DNA of 64,000 bases, from contig CM032233.1 of the NCBI GenBank assembly GCA_019009955.1, forward strand, positions 125,013,001 to 125,077,000, given 5' to 3'. The notes under the pieces were generated by a model. It saw only the letters and a program-made list of their open reading frames with translations. It was not told where the DNA came from and searched no databases. Below, piece by piece: positions 35,540 to 47,203 of the stretch. The stretch is from Riptortus pedestris (taxonomy: Eukaryota > Arthropoda > Insecta > Hemiptera > Alydidae). Position 1 is the stretch's first letter. Each line of letters starts with the position of its first letter. The translations under genes and the position numbers were made by a program.

Positions 35540-36442
35540 CCAAAGAATAGCCATCGGTATTCCCCTTAAGGGAAATTTGTGTTGGTGGTTAGGAGGCGTG
35601 ACATAATAACCCGTTCACAGCCAAAAATAGGTCTAGGATATTGGTCGGAATGGTAGGAGTAAGACTGGATTGCTAAGTCGGGGCAAACAGTGGATAAGCA
35701 CGCCCTAACCTACCTGAATGAACCACCACCTAACTCCACCCAAATCCTTATACACCCTATTCAATCCCTTATTCAATCAACACCCCTACTTATCTTCGCT
35801 TAATTCCATCACGGAGGGCCCACTGTAGTATTGTGATTTAAAAGTTCAAGCTACATTAAAGTCTAAGGTTTGCCTGAAAATCTAATTTGATCCGACAAGG
35901 ATTCATTATTAGCACAGCCTATTATGGGGCTTTTCTGCTATTCAGTTTGTACACATGACACGATTTTCAAAAATTATGTAGATACATGAAAGAAATGACT
36001 ACACTTCCACTGTAACAATTTATTAAAACGACAGAGCGCTTTCGATGCAGTGCCCTGTTGACACACAAAAACAATAATTGTTTATCTCTATTAAAATATT
36101 TTAGATAAAGGGTAAAATAGATCACACCGTCATATAATAATAAAAACTCTTTTTCTTAGAAACTAAATAACAACTAAAACCTTTCATGCATCAACAGGCA
36201 ATTTTTTTAAAGTAAGTAAGAACAGGTAGAACATTAAAACCATCTGAATAACATAATATTGACTATTTAGACCATATATTTAAAGAAATTCCAATGCTTT
36301 CAGTCTAAAATATAAGTTATTTAAAAAGTTTATATAAAAAATAAATAAAATTTTTATTGGTTATGACAATGGTGGTGATGAATAGAATACTGTTACGTTT
36401 TATTACAAAACCAGTAATAAACGTTGTTAATAAGAGTTCTTT
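35540..36442. other. No gene; mixed worn repeats
   Basis: It contains CCCCTTAAGGGAAATTTGTG (possible A end). At 36030 it contains GACAGAGCGCTTTCGATGCA..GCCCTGTTGACA, a style of terminal sequence seen near Penelope-like elements; that is too weak to call. Confidence 0.35.
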
Positions 36443-36911
36443 TGGATTGCAAAATTAAACACACACACAAGTTTCACAGTTTAACTGCACGATTTATTTC
36501 ACAATGCACAATACTCTTGGTTAATTATTACTACTCACAGAATTACACTGATAGTGTCACTGTTCTTCAGGTGACACAGTCCGATAATTCACTCGCGGTC
36601 ACTGTCCTTTACTTCGCGGCACTGCACTGTCTTAAACACGGCACAACACTTTTCTTCAAGGCACAACACTTTACCGCACTGGACTAAGTCGCACTGTAGC
36701 GCTGAACATCCCTCGAAGACCGTCGAGCGTCAACTGAACTGTGGGGTACTGTGAGAGTCCCTTATATAAACCTGTAGAAGGGCCTAGCCAAGGAAAGGTC
36801 CAGAACTTCCTGGAAGGCCCTAATTAGATTCCTCCGGCGGCCCTACTTAGATTGGCCCTAATTAGATCAAACACGCGGCTCTCTCTCTCTCTGCCAATCA
36901 TTCACGCAACA
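36443..36911 (-). mobile_element. Solo LTR (TG..CA), copy 1
   Basis: On the minus strand it begins TGTTGCG and ends ..AATTTTGCAATCCA. It has a TATA box (TTTATATAAG, 36761-36770) and many GTGCAGTGCCG-like repeats. It is clearly related to the LTR at 54022-54572 (shared CTTCGCGGCACTGC, TGTCTTAAACACGGCAC and GTCCGATAATTCACTC blocks, read on the plus strand). No internal retroelement genes and no clear target duplication were seen. An open frame here is the antisense of the LTR. Confidence 0.72.
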
Positions 36912-36939
36912 ATACATTTTAATACTCTCTAGTGATATT

Positions 36940-37300
36940 TTACGACTCTGTTCAATTAAATACGTCTATGCGTCGGTTATGAGTGGCCAATCCTTAGTCG
37001 GGCAAAACTTCCTACCGTCTAGTACTCTATGGCCCGATGGCTACTCCTTAATTGATATTGTGGAGGTGGTTGTTCACTTTCATCCATTCCGATTGACATT
37101 TGTCTAGGATTCGGTGTCGTTTATGTCTTCGTATAATACATGTGTTTGTGTGTCTTGAGTTTGTTGAGTAATTAGTTTAGCCTGGTTATCTGCTGTCGTA
37201 CTTAGTCCAAGGCCCTCGTTTACTGACAACCAATATAGAGTAGTTGCATTTTGTTATGTTTGTTGCTTATAAATTTCTTCTGTTACGTTTAGTGCTAGTG
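36940..37300 (-). pseudogene. LINE RNase H and tail fragment
   Basis: Minus-strand frames read LYWLSVNEGLGLSTTADNQA (worn version of the IYWVPGHxGIxGNExAD RNase H motif), LDKCQSEWMKVNNHLHNIN (the W..EW......LH.I motif) and VLPRLRIGHS-like. These are in the order found at the C-terminus of Jockey-type polyproteins. The same element region, upstream part, is at 57832-58092. Stop-interrupted. Confidence 0.7.
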
Positions 37301-37505
37301 GGTGATTGAAGACTAAAATCTGTTCATATCTCCGTTAATAATCAAGGTCGTGGAAAACCATATATAACAATATTTATAAAACATTAAATTTGCAATAGGG
37401 TTGGTTTTAAAAAATTATTCGATTCGACGTGTACCAATTGAGATATTTCAAATTTTCGAAATCCCCCGATTTTAGTCGTAACAAACTTGGTCTTTAATTA
37501 CACTG
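37295..37505 (-). mobile_element. Family A fragment
   Basis: TTCATATCTCCGTTAATAAT, AATTTGCAATAGGGTTGG, TTCGATTCGACGTGTA and TTTTCGAAATCCCCCGATTT are body blocks in reverse order. Confidence 0.65.
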
Positions 37506-38197
37506 ATAAACAAAAAAAAAAGCAGTCAGGGGACTGCCGGTAGAAGTGAAAACTCCTTTAGCTTTGATCGCTCAATTTTGGCATTGCTGAGAAATTTTTT
37601 TTTACGAAGTCTTATTTTAAAAATATTTTTAGTTATTTATCAATAAGTAACAGTTATGTTCTATTTTACATGAAAAAATGAAATGACAAAAATAATAGTG
37701 ATAAAAAAAAATAATGTACCAAGAATTGTTTTATTTATCAATATAAAATACTATACATAATTATTTCAGTTATTTTACATAAAAGAAAAAAATTACATTT
37801 CAGAATTATTAAAAATGCTTTACAAAAATAAGTTAAGTAAGTAAATAAGTTAATACTTTTTTCCTCTCCCGCAAATGCTTCCTTACGGGGTGCACAACGC
37901 GCCTAAAGAAGTTTTCACTTCAAAAACTTTAGGCAGATATCTTGGTATCCACTTGTTTTGAGACGATTCAGACATGATCATTAAAAATATGCAAACCGTT
38001 TGTCTCTCACCCACCGTTTTTGAGATATTGGACATTAACCATTTATTTATTTTTAACATTGTATCAAGGCAAACAACTCTCAGACAAGTTACAGTTGGGG
38101 ACATATGAATAGAGTACTAATTAACACAAACTATAAAGCGTCATCAAGTTTAAGGTATATTACACTTATAAAATGCATAGGTATAACATAATGTTCC
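37506..38197. other. AT-rich stretch, nothing recognised
   Basis: It has long A/T runs. A 73-codon minus-strand frame at 37883-38104 has no known motif. It could belong to the same unknown repeat as the pseudogene at 38198-38754. Confidence 0.35.
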
Positions 38198-38754
38198 TTA
38201 AGTTAAAGTTAGTTTGGTTTGAATTCCATGGCTGATCATTTGGCAAGTCGAGCTGAAGCATCCAGCAGTAGTCAGCCAACATTGACCCTGATAGAGTGAC
38301 TCCATCATCAAGATTTCCTGATGGAAACGATCGCTATGGTCGGCATTGATAGAACCTAGGTTCTCGGGAAATAATTCGAGGAGATGAATCTTGAAGGATA
38401 TGTTGCAACCCATCAAGCTGTAAGCACTAATGCACTTCTGCACAATATATACATCGCCAAGAGATTTATAATTTCCAAGGATATTCGCTACAACAGACTT
38501 TAATGCCAACCGTACATCTTTTTCAGTGTTGCTTAGTTTAAGTCTTGGAAGTGACTGTCTGCTATGATCTTCCTTATTTGTAGACCTATGAACACACCTT
38601 CTTTCACATTCGCATAACTCAACACTCGAAACTTTTTGGATAGGCACCGACAAGCATCTGAGTTGTTTTCTTGTGTCTTCACGAAGTTCTTCACGAGTCC
38701 CAGCTTTATATGAAGTGGAGGCGTAATAACTTTTTCACGCTCAACCAACGGCAC
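38198..38754 (-). pseudogene. Unnamed repeat-associated protein family, frameshifted relic
   Basis: Two overlapping minus-strand frames join through a frameshift near 38540. The upstream frame (38533-38754) gives KVITPPLHIKLGLVKNFVKT, RCLSKKFRVLSYANVKEGVF and LQIRKIIADSHF. The downstream frame (38198-38653) gives LSNTEKDVRLALKSVVANIL, FKIHLLELFPENLGSINADH and SDRFHQEILMMESLYQG. From memory, PPLHIKLG...KEGIF.GPQIR and FPENLG..S.EHGERFHQDI..ME..YQG are the hallmarks of an unnamed family present in many copies in arthropod and cnidarian genomes. Its function is unknown to me. The copy is broken and is not expected to be expressed as protein. Confidence 0.6.
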
Positions 38755-39029
38755 ACGAAGGAAATTTTTATTTTATCTGCTTTTTATCTCTGCTGTTTGT
38801 TACATTTCATATGAAAGGTCATGTTTAACAGAGTAAAATGACACCGCTCTCACCTTCCTAGCACAATTAGAACAGGGTGATAGAGCAAAACAGTTTTCAG
38901 ATTTGTAATCAGCATGAATAACTGCATTAGAAAAAGTAAACATCATGCCAGATAACTTTGGCTTCTTTATCAGTGTTATCATGAAACGCTTATTTATCGA
39001 GTTTGGCAAAACAAAAAATATTTATATAA
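38755..39029. other. Uncharacterised; possible upstream part of the same relic
   Basis: A 69-codon minus-strand frame (38800-39009) has a CSNC pair. No family was recognised. Confidence 0.3.
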
Positions 39030-39135
39030 TTTTGAAAGGACCTCATTTTCGTCATATACTAGGTAAGATCAATTGAAAATCGTTTCATGAGTACAACCTC
39101 AAAAGCTGATATCGGTTAAGTGAAAACTGTTAAAA
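39030..39135 (-). mobile_element. Family A left-end fragment
   Basis: TTTTGAAAGGACCTCATTTT, CGTCATATACTAGGTAAGAT, GAGTACAACCTCAAAAGCTG and a worn palindrome. Confidence 0.65.
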
Positions 39136-39926
39136 TTAAATTTTTGTCGGTTAAGATAGACAGAAGAGGAAAAATGAAGAGCGATAGGTTTTTTTATAGA
39201 CCTTCCATCCTAGCACAAAGAGTTAGAGAGCGAGTCTAAAAATGATAAAAACCAGACTAAATAATTGAATATTAATTATGCATTATGGGAAGCGCTTAGT
39301 TATAGAAATAAATTGTGATTTGAGCACGTTCTTGGCTGACTTACTTAAGTGCCCTGTAAATTTTAATGAAGGTAGAATAAATTATCTCTGAGGGGCGGTA
39401 GGAGTGAAACATTGGGAGGTTTAAGACTGGCGAGGGGGAGGGGGATGATGCAAGGCCATTAGGCAGAGTGTCCTCGAGCTAAGAAACACTGGTCATTATC
39501 ACAAGTAAAATTACTCTGCCCCTCATAATGCCGATCGATGGGATTATGAATTTATAACGGTATAAGAGAAGCAGCCCTCCTAGAGCTCCTAGCATCTCTC
39601 TCATTCATCTGGAGTACTGGCCCATTTAGAGGCGCTTCCTCATTATACTCCTGATTAAAATTGATGTTGGTAGAGTCTACACTTCATAGGTAGGAGGTGT
39701 CCCCTCTCAAAGCCTAATCACCTGCCGCTCTAGCAGCTCCGGGTATGGGCCCCTTCACAATGCCCTTACACACTCTTCCCAGTTGCCTGGGTCGGCCAGC
39801 TGGCGACATCCTGTTAGCTGCTGGTTCGGCGGTGCGGGATAGTCTAGAACATATGTGGGCAACCACCGGCCCGCGGTAAGGTATGATCCGGCCCTCGAGA
39901 CATTTTGAAAAACCCAATTAAACAAA
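39136..39926. other. Unique-looking stretch, no gene recognised
   Basis: Moderate GC. It includes the block paralogous to 33307-33836 (about 39395-39575). The 67-codon frame at 39714-39917 is unsupported. Confidence 0.4.
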
Positions 39927-40475
39927 AGTCCGTCACGCAGGGGCCGCGTAAACTAAGCAGATTTCCCACGTAAAGTTATACATTAGAGAAATCTCCATAA
40001 GAGTGCCGAACAGTAACGGAAACTTTCGGCTGGAACGAATAGAAGTGGCCATAGCTCGTCCGTTACACATAATTAAAATGAAAATATCTCGGTTATTATT
40101 CAAGATAGAGAATACATGTATATAACAATATTTATAGTAAATTTAATGTTCAATAAGATTGGTTTTATACAATTCTTCGATCCGACGTATAGTAATGGAG
40201 ATATTTCGAATTTTCGTAAATTCCCCCTCCCACTGGTCCGATTTCAGCCGTTAACGAACTTGATCTTACTTTTTACATAAAACGATTAAATACCGAGTTT
40301 GGTGACGATTAAACAAAAATTGCGACCGCTAGAGTGTTAACAGACACACACACATATATATATAGTTTTGAACAGACCTCATTTTCGTCATCTCCTGGGT
40401 ATGATTGATGGACATTTGAAGAAATTTTTCATGAGTACCACCTCAATAGCTGATTTCCCTTAAGGGAAATCTGCT
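39927..40475 (-). mobile_element. Family A element, complete (short)
   Basis: AGTCCGTCACGCAGGGGCCG, AAGCAGATTTCCCACGTAAA, the normal body, a short CA/TA run (40344-40363) and GATTTCCCTTAAGGGAAATC at the end. At about 550 bp it is the tightest complete copy. Confidence 0.85.
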
Positions 40476-40984
40476 AAAAATATAACACTACTTACTCCAA
40501 ATAAAGAAGATGAGGACAGATTTTTGCGTTTGGCTGTACTTCTAAATGCGAACAGTTCTTTTCAATGATGAAAGTTAATAAATCAAAACATCGTACACGG
40601 CTGACTGACGATAATTTGGAAAATTCTTTTTGTCTTTTTATCATTGCAATTAATCCAAACATGGAAAGATTAGTTTCTTAAATTCAAGCTCATTGTTTCG
40701 GTGTCGCTATTTAACTTTCATCATTTGTAATAATTCCAAATTTTACGATTTAATTTTGATGTTGTGCCTATTTTTTTTCATTTCATTTTGTTATTTAAAG
40801 AAATTGTATTATTACATTGCCGTTATAATTTCATGTCTGATATCTATCGTTAAAAATTATGAACACTACTTTAAAATGCACTACTTTTAAAAGCGACCCG
40901 CAAACATATTTGCACACAAAAGTTTGACCCAAAACATGTCAAAGGTTGCCATTACCTGGCCTAGACTCTGCAGAGCCCCATATG
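40476..40984. other. No recognisable gene
   Basis: AT-rich. A 65-codon hydrophobic frame at 40693-40890 is low-complexity. Confidence 0.4.
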
Positions 40985-41095
40985 TGCTTGAGGGAAATCA
41001 GCTATTGAGGACGTATTCATGTCGCTATTTTTGAAAAGTTTCCTGAAATGTCCACCGATCCTGCCTAGGAGATGACGAAAATGAGGTCCGTTCGA
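40985..41095 (+). mobile_element. Family A left-end fragment
   Basis: GGGAAATCAGCTATTGAGGA, CCACCGATCCTGCCTAGGAG and ATGACGAAAATGAGGTCCGT. Confidence 0.7.
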
Positions 41096-41523
41096 AATTT
41101 CATATGTATAAAAATATTGAAAACAGTTAAAGGATAAAATTATTTAGTCGGGAGTTGCAGGATAATTAACATGTAACAGTTAGAGTGGTGTAAGCAGAAC
41201 CCAGGCCAAACTTTAGCCATTCAGCTTATGAGTTTTTCTTCCCTTTTCTAACTTTAACCACTTGTGAAACCCACAGTTTTATGGAGGAGTTGAGTGCTAC
41301 AACATTGAGTCATTCTGTAAAGTGAAGTACACTTACACTTTATATATGAATGAATAGCTTTATTGTTTTATCAATTGCCTCTAAGAATGGATTGAGATTT
41401 TCAGGACCTTATTAATTTTAAAATATTTGTAATATTGCACATTACTTAATTTTATTCCATAAAACATAACATAAAGGAATGTAATACATTTCTTACGTAA
41501 ATAATTTCACTGGAGTCTAATAA
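41096..41523. other. Left flank of the satellite, no gene
   Basis: AT-rich flank, with no monomer homology until about 41520. Confidence 0.5.
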
Positions 41524-44500
41524 GCCCATCATGCAGGGGCTGCGTTAACTAAGCAGATTTCCCACTTGGTGGTATGACAAACTATTGATCTCTGTTCACC
41601 ATATATTGTCTGTTTCTAAGTAAATAAGCCCGGCAAGCAGGAGCTGCGTTACCTAAGCAGATTTCCCACTTGGTGGTATGACAAACTATTGATCTCTGTT
41701 CACCATATATTGTCTGTTTCTAAGTAAATAAGCCCGGCAAGCAGGAGCTGCGTTAACTAAGCAGATTTCCCACTTGGTGGTATGACAAACTATTGATCTC
41801 TGTTCACCATATATTGTCTGTTTCTAAGTAAATAAGCCCGGCAAGCAGGAGCTGCGTTAACTAAGCAGATTTCCCACTTGGTGGTATGACAAACTATTGA
41901 TCTCTGTTCACCATATATTGTCTGTTTCTAAGTAAATAAGCCCGGCAAGCAGGAGCAGCGTTAACTAAGCAGATTTCCCACTTGGTGGTATGACAAACTA
42001 TTGATCTCTGTTCACCATATATTGTCTGTTTCTAAGTAAATAAGCCCGGCAAGCAGGAGCTGCGTTAACTAAGCAGATTTCCCACTTGGTGGTATGACAA
42101 ACTATTGATCTCTGTTCACCATATATTGTCTGTTTCTAAGTAAATAAGCCCGGCAAGCAGGAGCTGCGTTAACTAAGCAGATTTCCCACTTGGTGGTATG
42201 ACAAACTATTGATCTCTGATCACCATATATTGTCTGTTTCTAAGTAAATAAGCCCGGCAAGCTGTGGCTGCGTTAACTAAGCAGTTTTCCCACTTGGTGG
42301 TATGACAAACTATTGATCTCTGTTCACCATATATTGTCTGTTTCTAAGTAAATAAGCCCGGCAAGCAGGAGCTGCGTTAACTAAGCAGATTTCCCACTTG
42401 GTGGTATGACAAACTATTGATCTCTGTTCACCATATATTGTCTGTTTCTAAGTAAATAAGCCCGGCATGCAGTGACTGCGTTAGCTAAGCAGTTTTCCCA
42501 CTTGGTTGTATGACAAACTATTGATCTCTGTTCACCATATATTGTCTGTGTCTAAGTAAATAAGCCCGGCAAGCAGGAGCTGCGTTAACTAAGCAGATTT
42601 CCCACTTGGTGGTATGACAAACTATTGATCTCTGTTCACCATATATTGTCTGTTTCTAAGTAAATAAGCCCGGCAAGCAGGGGCTGCGTTAACTAAGCAG
42701 ATTTTCCACTTGGTGGTATGACAAACTATTGATTTCTGTTCACCATATATTGTCTGTTTCTAAGTAAATAAGCCCGGCAAGCAGGAGCTGCGTTAACTAA
42801 GCAGATTTCCCACTTGGTGGAATGACAAACTATTGATCTCTGTTCACCATATATTGTCTGTTTCTAAGTAAATAAGCCCGGCAAGCAGGAGCTGCGTTAA
42901 CTAAGCAGATTTTCCACTTGGTGGAATGACAAACTATTGATCTCTGTTCACCTTATATTGTCTGTTTCTAAGTAAATAAGCCCGGCAAGCAGTGACTGCG
43001 TTAACTAAGCAGATTTCCCACTTGGTGGTATGACTAACTATTGATCTCTGTTCACCATATATTGTCTGTTTCTAAGTAAATAAGCCGGGCAAGCAGGAGC
43101 GGCGTTAACTAAGCAGATTTCCCACTTGGTGGTATGACAAACTATTGATCTCTGTTCACCATATATTGTCTGTTTCTAAGTAAATAAGCCCGGCAAGCAG
43201 GAGCTGCGTTAACTAAGCAGATTTTCCACTTGGTGGAATGACAAACTATTGATCTCTGTTCACCATATATTGTCTGTTTCTAAGTAAATAAGCCCGGCAA
43301 GCAGTGTCTGCGTTAACTAAGCAGATTTCCCACTTGGTGGTATGACTAACTATTGATCTCTGTTCACCATATATTGTCTGTTTCTAAGTAAATAAGCCCG
43401 GCAAGCAGGAGCTGCGTTAACTAAGCAGATTTTCCACTTGGTGGAATGACAAACTATTGATCTCTGTTCACCATATATTGTCTGTTTCTAAGTAAATAAG
43501 CCCGGCAAGCAGTGACTGCGTTAACTAAGCAGATTTCCCACTTGGTGGTATGACTAACTATTGATCTCTGTTCACCATATATTGTCTGTTTCTAAGTAAA
43601 TAAGCCCGGCAAGCAGGAGCTGCGTTAACTAAGCAGATTTCCCACTTGGTGGAATGACAAACTATTGATCTCTGTTCACCATATATTGTCTGTTTCTAAG
43701 TAAATAAGCCCGGCAAGCAGTGACTGCGTTAACTAAGCAGATTTCCCACTTGGTGGTATGACTAACTATTGATCTCTGTTCACCATATATTGTCTGTTTC
43801 TAAGTAAATAAGCCCGGCAAGCAGGAGCTGCGTTAACTAAGCAGATTTCCCACTTGGTGGTATGACAAACTATTGATCTCTGTTCACCATATATTGTCTG
43901 TTTCTAAGTAAATAAGCCCGGCAAGCAGGGGCTGCGTTAACTAAGCAGATTTCCCACTTGGTGGTATGACTAACTATTGATCTCTGTTCACCATATATTG
44001 TCTGTTTCTAAGTAAATAAGCCCGGCAAGCAGGAGCTGCGTTAACTAAGCAGTTTTCCCACTTGGTGGTATGACAAACTATTGATCTCTGTTCACCATAT
44101 ATTGTCTGTTTCTAAGTAAATAAGCCCGGCAAGCAGTGACTGCGTTAACTAAGCAGATTTCCCACTTGGTGGTATGACTAACTATTGATCTCTGTTCACC
44201 ATATATTGTCTGTTTCTAAGTAAATAAGCCCGGCAAGCAGGAGCTGCGTTAACTAAGCAGATTTCCCACTTGGTGGTATGACAAACTATTGATCTCTGTT
44301 CACCATATATTGTCTGTTTCTAAGTAAATAAGCCCGGCAAGCAGGAGCTGCGTTAACTAAGCAGATTTCCCACTTGGTGGTATGACAAACTATTGATCTC
44401 TGTTCACCATATATTGTCTGTTTCTAAGTAAATAAGCCCGGCAAGCAGTGACTGCGTTAACTAAGCAGATTTCCCACTTGGTGGTATGACTAACTATTGA

Positions 44501-46755
44501 TCTCTGTTCACCATATATTGTCTGTTTCTAAGTAAATAAGCCCGGCAAGCAGGAGCTGCGTTAACTAAGCAGTTTTCCCACTTGGTGGTATGACAAACTA
44601 TTGATCTCTGTTCACCATATATTGTCTGTTTCTAAGTAAATAAGCCCGGCAAGCAGGAGCTGCGTTAACTAAGCAGATTTCCCACTTGGTGGTATGACTA
44701 ACTATTGATCTCTGTTCACCATATATTGTCTGTTTCTAAGTAAATAAGCCCGGCAAGCAGGAGCTGCGTTAACTAAGCAGGTTTCCCACTTGGTGGTATG
44801 ACAAACTATTGATCTCTGTTCACCATATATTGTCTGTTTCTAAGTAAATAAGCCCGGCAAGCAGGGGCTGCGTTAACTAAGCAGATTTCCCACTTGGTGG
44901 TATGACTAACTATTGATCTCTGTTCACCATATATTGTCTGTTTCTAAGTAAATAAGCCCGGCAAGCAGGAGCTGCGTTAACTAAGCAGTTTTCCCACTTG
45001 GTGGTATGACTAACTATTGATCTCTGTTCACCATATATTGTCTGTTTCTAAGTAAATAAGCCCGGCAAGCAGGGGCTGCGTTAACTAAGCAGATTTCCCA
45101 CTTGGTGGTATGACTAACTATTGATCTCTGTTCACCATATATTGTCTGTTTCTAAGTAAATAAGCCCGGCAAGCAGGAGCTGCGTTAACTAAGCAGTTTT
45201 CCCACTTGGTGGTATGACTAACTATTGATCTCTGTTCACCATATATTGTCTGTTTCTAAGTAAATAAGCCCGGCAAGCAGGAGCTGCGTTAACTAAGCAG
45301 TTTTCCCACTTGGTGGTATGACAAACTATTGATCTCTGTTCACCATATATTGTCTGTTTCTAAGTAAATAAGCCCGGCAAGCAGTGACTGCGTTAACTAA
45401 GCAGATTTCCCACTTGGTGGTATGACTAACTATTGATCTCTGTTCACCATATATTGTCTGTTTCTAAGTAAATAAGCCCGGCAAGCAGTAACTGCGTTAA
45501 CTAAGCAGATTCCCCACTTGGTGGTATGACAAACTATTGATCTCTGTTCACCATATATTGTCTGTTTCTAAGTAAATAAGCCCGGCAAGCAGGAGCTGCG
45601 TTAACTAAGCAGATTTCCCACTTGGTGGTATGACAAACTATTGATCTCTGTTCACCATATATTGTCTGTTTCTAAGTAAATAAGCCCGGCAAGCAGGAGC
45701 TGCGTTAACTAAGCAGATTTCCCACTTGGTGGTATGACAAACTATTGATCTCTGTTCGCCATATATTGTCTGTTTCTAAGTAAATAAGCCCGGGAAGCAG
45801 GAGCAGCGTTAACTAAGCAGATTTCCCACTTGGTGGTATGACAAACTATTGATCTCTGTTCACCATATATTGTCTGTTTCTAAGTAAATAAGCCCGGCAA
45901 GCAGGAGCTGCGTTAACTAAGCAGATTTCCCACTTGGTGGTATGACAAACTATTGATCTCTGTTCACCATATATTGTCTGTTTCTAAGTAAATAAGCCCG
46001 GCAAGCAGGAGCTGCGTTAACTAAGCAGATTTCCCACTTGGTGGTATGACAAACTATTGATCTCTGTTCACCATATATTGTCTGTTTCTAAGTAAATAAG
46101 CCCGGCAAGCAGGAGCTGCGTTAACTAAGCAGATTTCCCACTAGGTGTATGACAAACTATTGATCTCTGTTCACCATATATTGTCTGTTTCTAAGTAAAT
46201 AAGCCCATCATGCAGGAGCAGCGTTAACTAAGCAGATTTCCCACTTGGTGGTATGACAAACTATTGATCTCTGTTCACCATATATTGTCTGTTTCTAAGT
46301 AAATAAGCTCGGCAAGCAGGAGCAGCGTTAACTAAGCAGATTTCCCACTTGGTGGTATGACAAACTATTGATCTCTGTTCACCATATATTGTCTGTTTCT
46401 AAGTAAATAAGCCCGGCAAGCAGGAGCTGCGTTAACTAAGCAGATTTCCCACTTGGTGGTATGACTAACTATTGATCTCTGTTCACCATATATTGTCTGT
46501 TTCTAAGTAAATAAGCCCATCATGTAGGAGCAGCGTTAACTAAGCAGATTTCCCACTTGGTGGTATGACAAACTATTGATCTCTGTTCACCATATATTTT
46601 CTGTTTCTATGTAAATAAGCCCGGCAAGCAGGAGCTGCGTTAACTAAGCAGATTTCCCACTTGGTGGTATGACAAACTATTGATCTCTGTTCACCATATA
46701 TTGTCTGTTTCTAAGTAAATAAGCCCGGCAAGCAGTGACTGCGTTAGCTAAGCAG
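41524..46755 (-). repeat. 104-bp satellite array, 50 full monomers plus a partial one
   Basis: The unit starts at GCCC and repeats every 104 bp from 41524. Start 51 at 46723 is exactly 50 periods later, less one base lost near 46145. Each monomer reads (plus strand) GCCCGGCAAGCAGGAGCTGC, GTTAACTAAGCAGATTTCCC, ACTTGGTGGTATGACAAACT, ATTGATCTCTGTTCACCATA, TATTGTCTGTTTCTAAGTAA, ATAA. The first ~45 bases are the reverse complement of the family A right terminus (hairpin plus GGGAAATCTGCT). Identity is very high between monomers, with recurring variants (CAGTGACTG, GACTAAC, CAGTTTTCCC, CATCATG). The partial 51st unit runs into a family A copy. No coding potential. Strand is given relative to family A. 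Confidence 0.97.
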
Positions 46756-47203
46756 TTTTCCCTCTTGCGTCACGTATTTTCATTTATGTATATATATATA
46801 TATATATTTGTCTGTGAACGCTCTAGTGGTCGTACTTCTTCCTTGATCGCGACCAAACTGAGTTTTAGATATATAATATCTCCGTTATTAGGCGACGGAT
46901 CAAAAAATTGTTTAAAATAAATCTTATTGCAAAAGTAATGGTCTAGAAATGTTGTTATGTACATTTTTACATTATCTTTAATATTAATCGAGATATTTGC
47001 ATTTTATAGGTTTCGGCCTTCAGTAAACCCCCACTCCTGCTCATGTCATATCAACAATAAGCTGTTATATTATATAGAACTTTATTTGAAGCCTAATAAC
47101 AAATATTGTTCTCAACTTTTACGTAATGAGAAAAATGCAAATACGTGACGCAAGTGGGAAATCTGCTTAGCTAACGTAGCCCCTGCTGGAGGGACTTTTT
47201 AAT
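46756..47203 (+). mobile_element. Family A element (longer-tailed subtype) abutting the satellite
   Basis: TA run 46788-46807, TTTGTCTGTGAACGCTCTAG, CTTTAATATTAATCGAGATA, CCTTCAGTAAACCCCCACTC and right end AAGTGGGAAATCTGCTTAGC with hairpin-like ACGTAGCCCCTGC. Confidence 0.75.

Noticed and set aside
36000..36080. Terminal part of a Penelope-like element
   Set aside because: Only a vague resemblance of a short motif; no reverse transcriptase or GIY-YIG sequence nearby.
36424..36687. 87-codon frame sharing a LYFAALHCLKHGT stretch with a frame at 54093-54497
   Set aside because: Both are antisense readings of related LTR sequence, and the shared peptide simply reflects LTR homology.
41524..46755. 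Possible CRISPR array
   Set aside because: The whole 104-bp unit is repeated, with no unique spacers, and the DNA is eukaryotic. It is a satellite.
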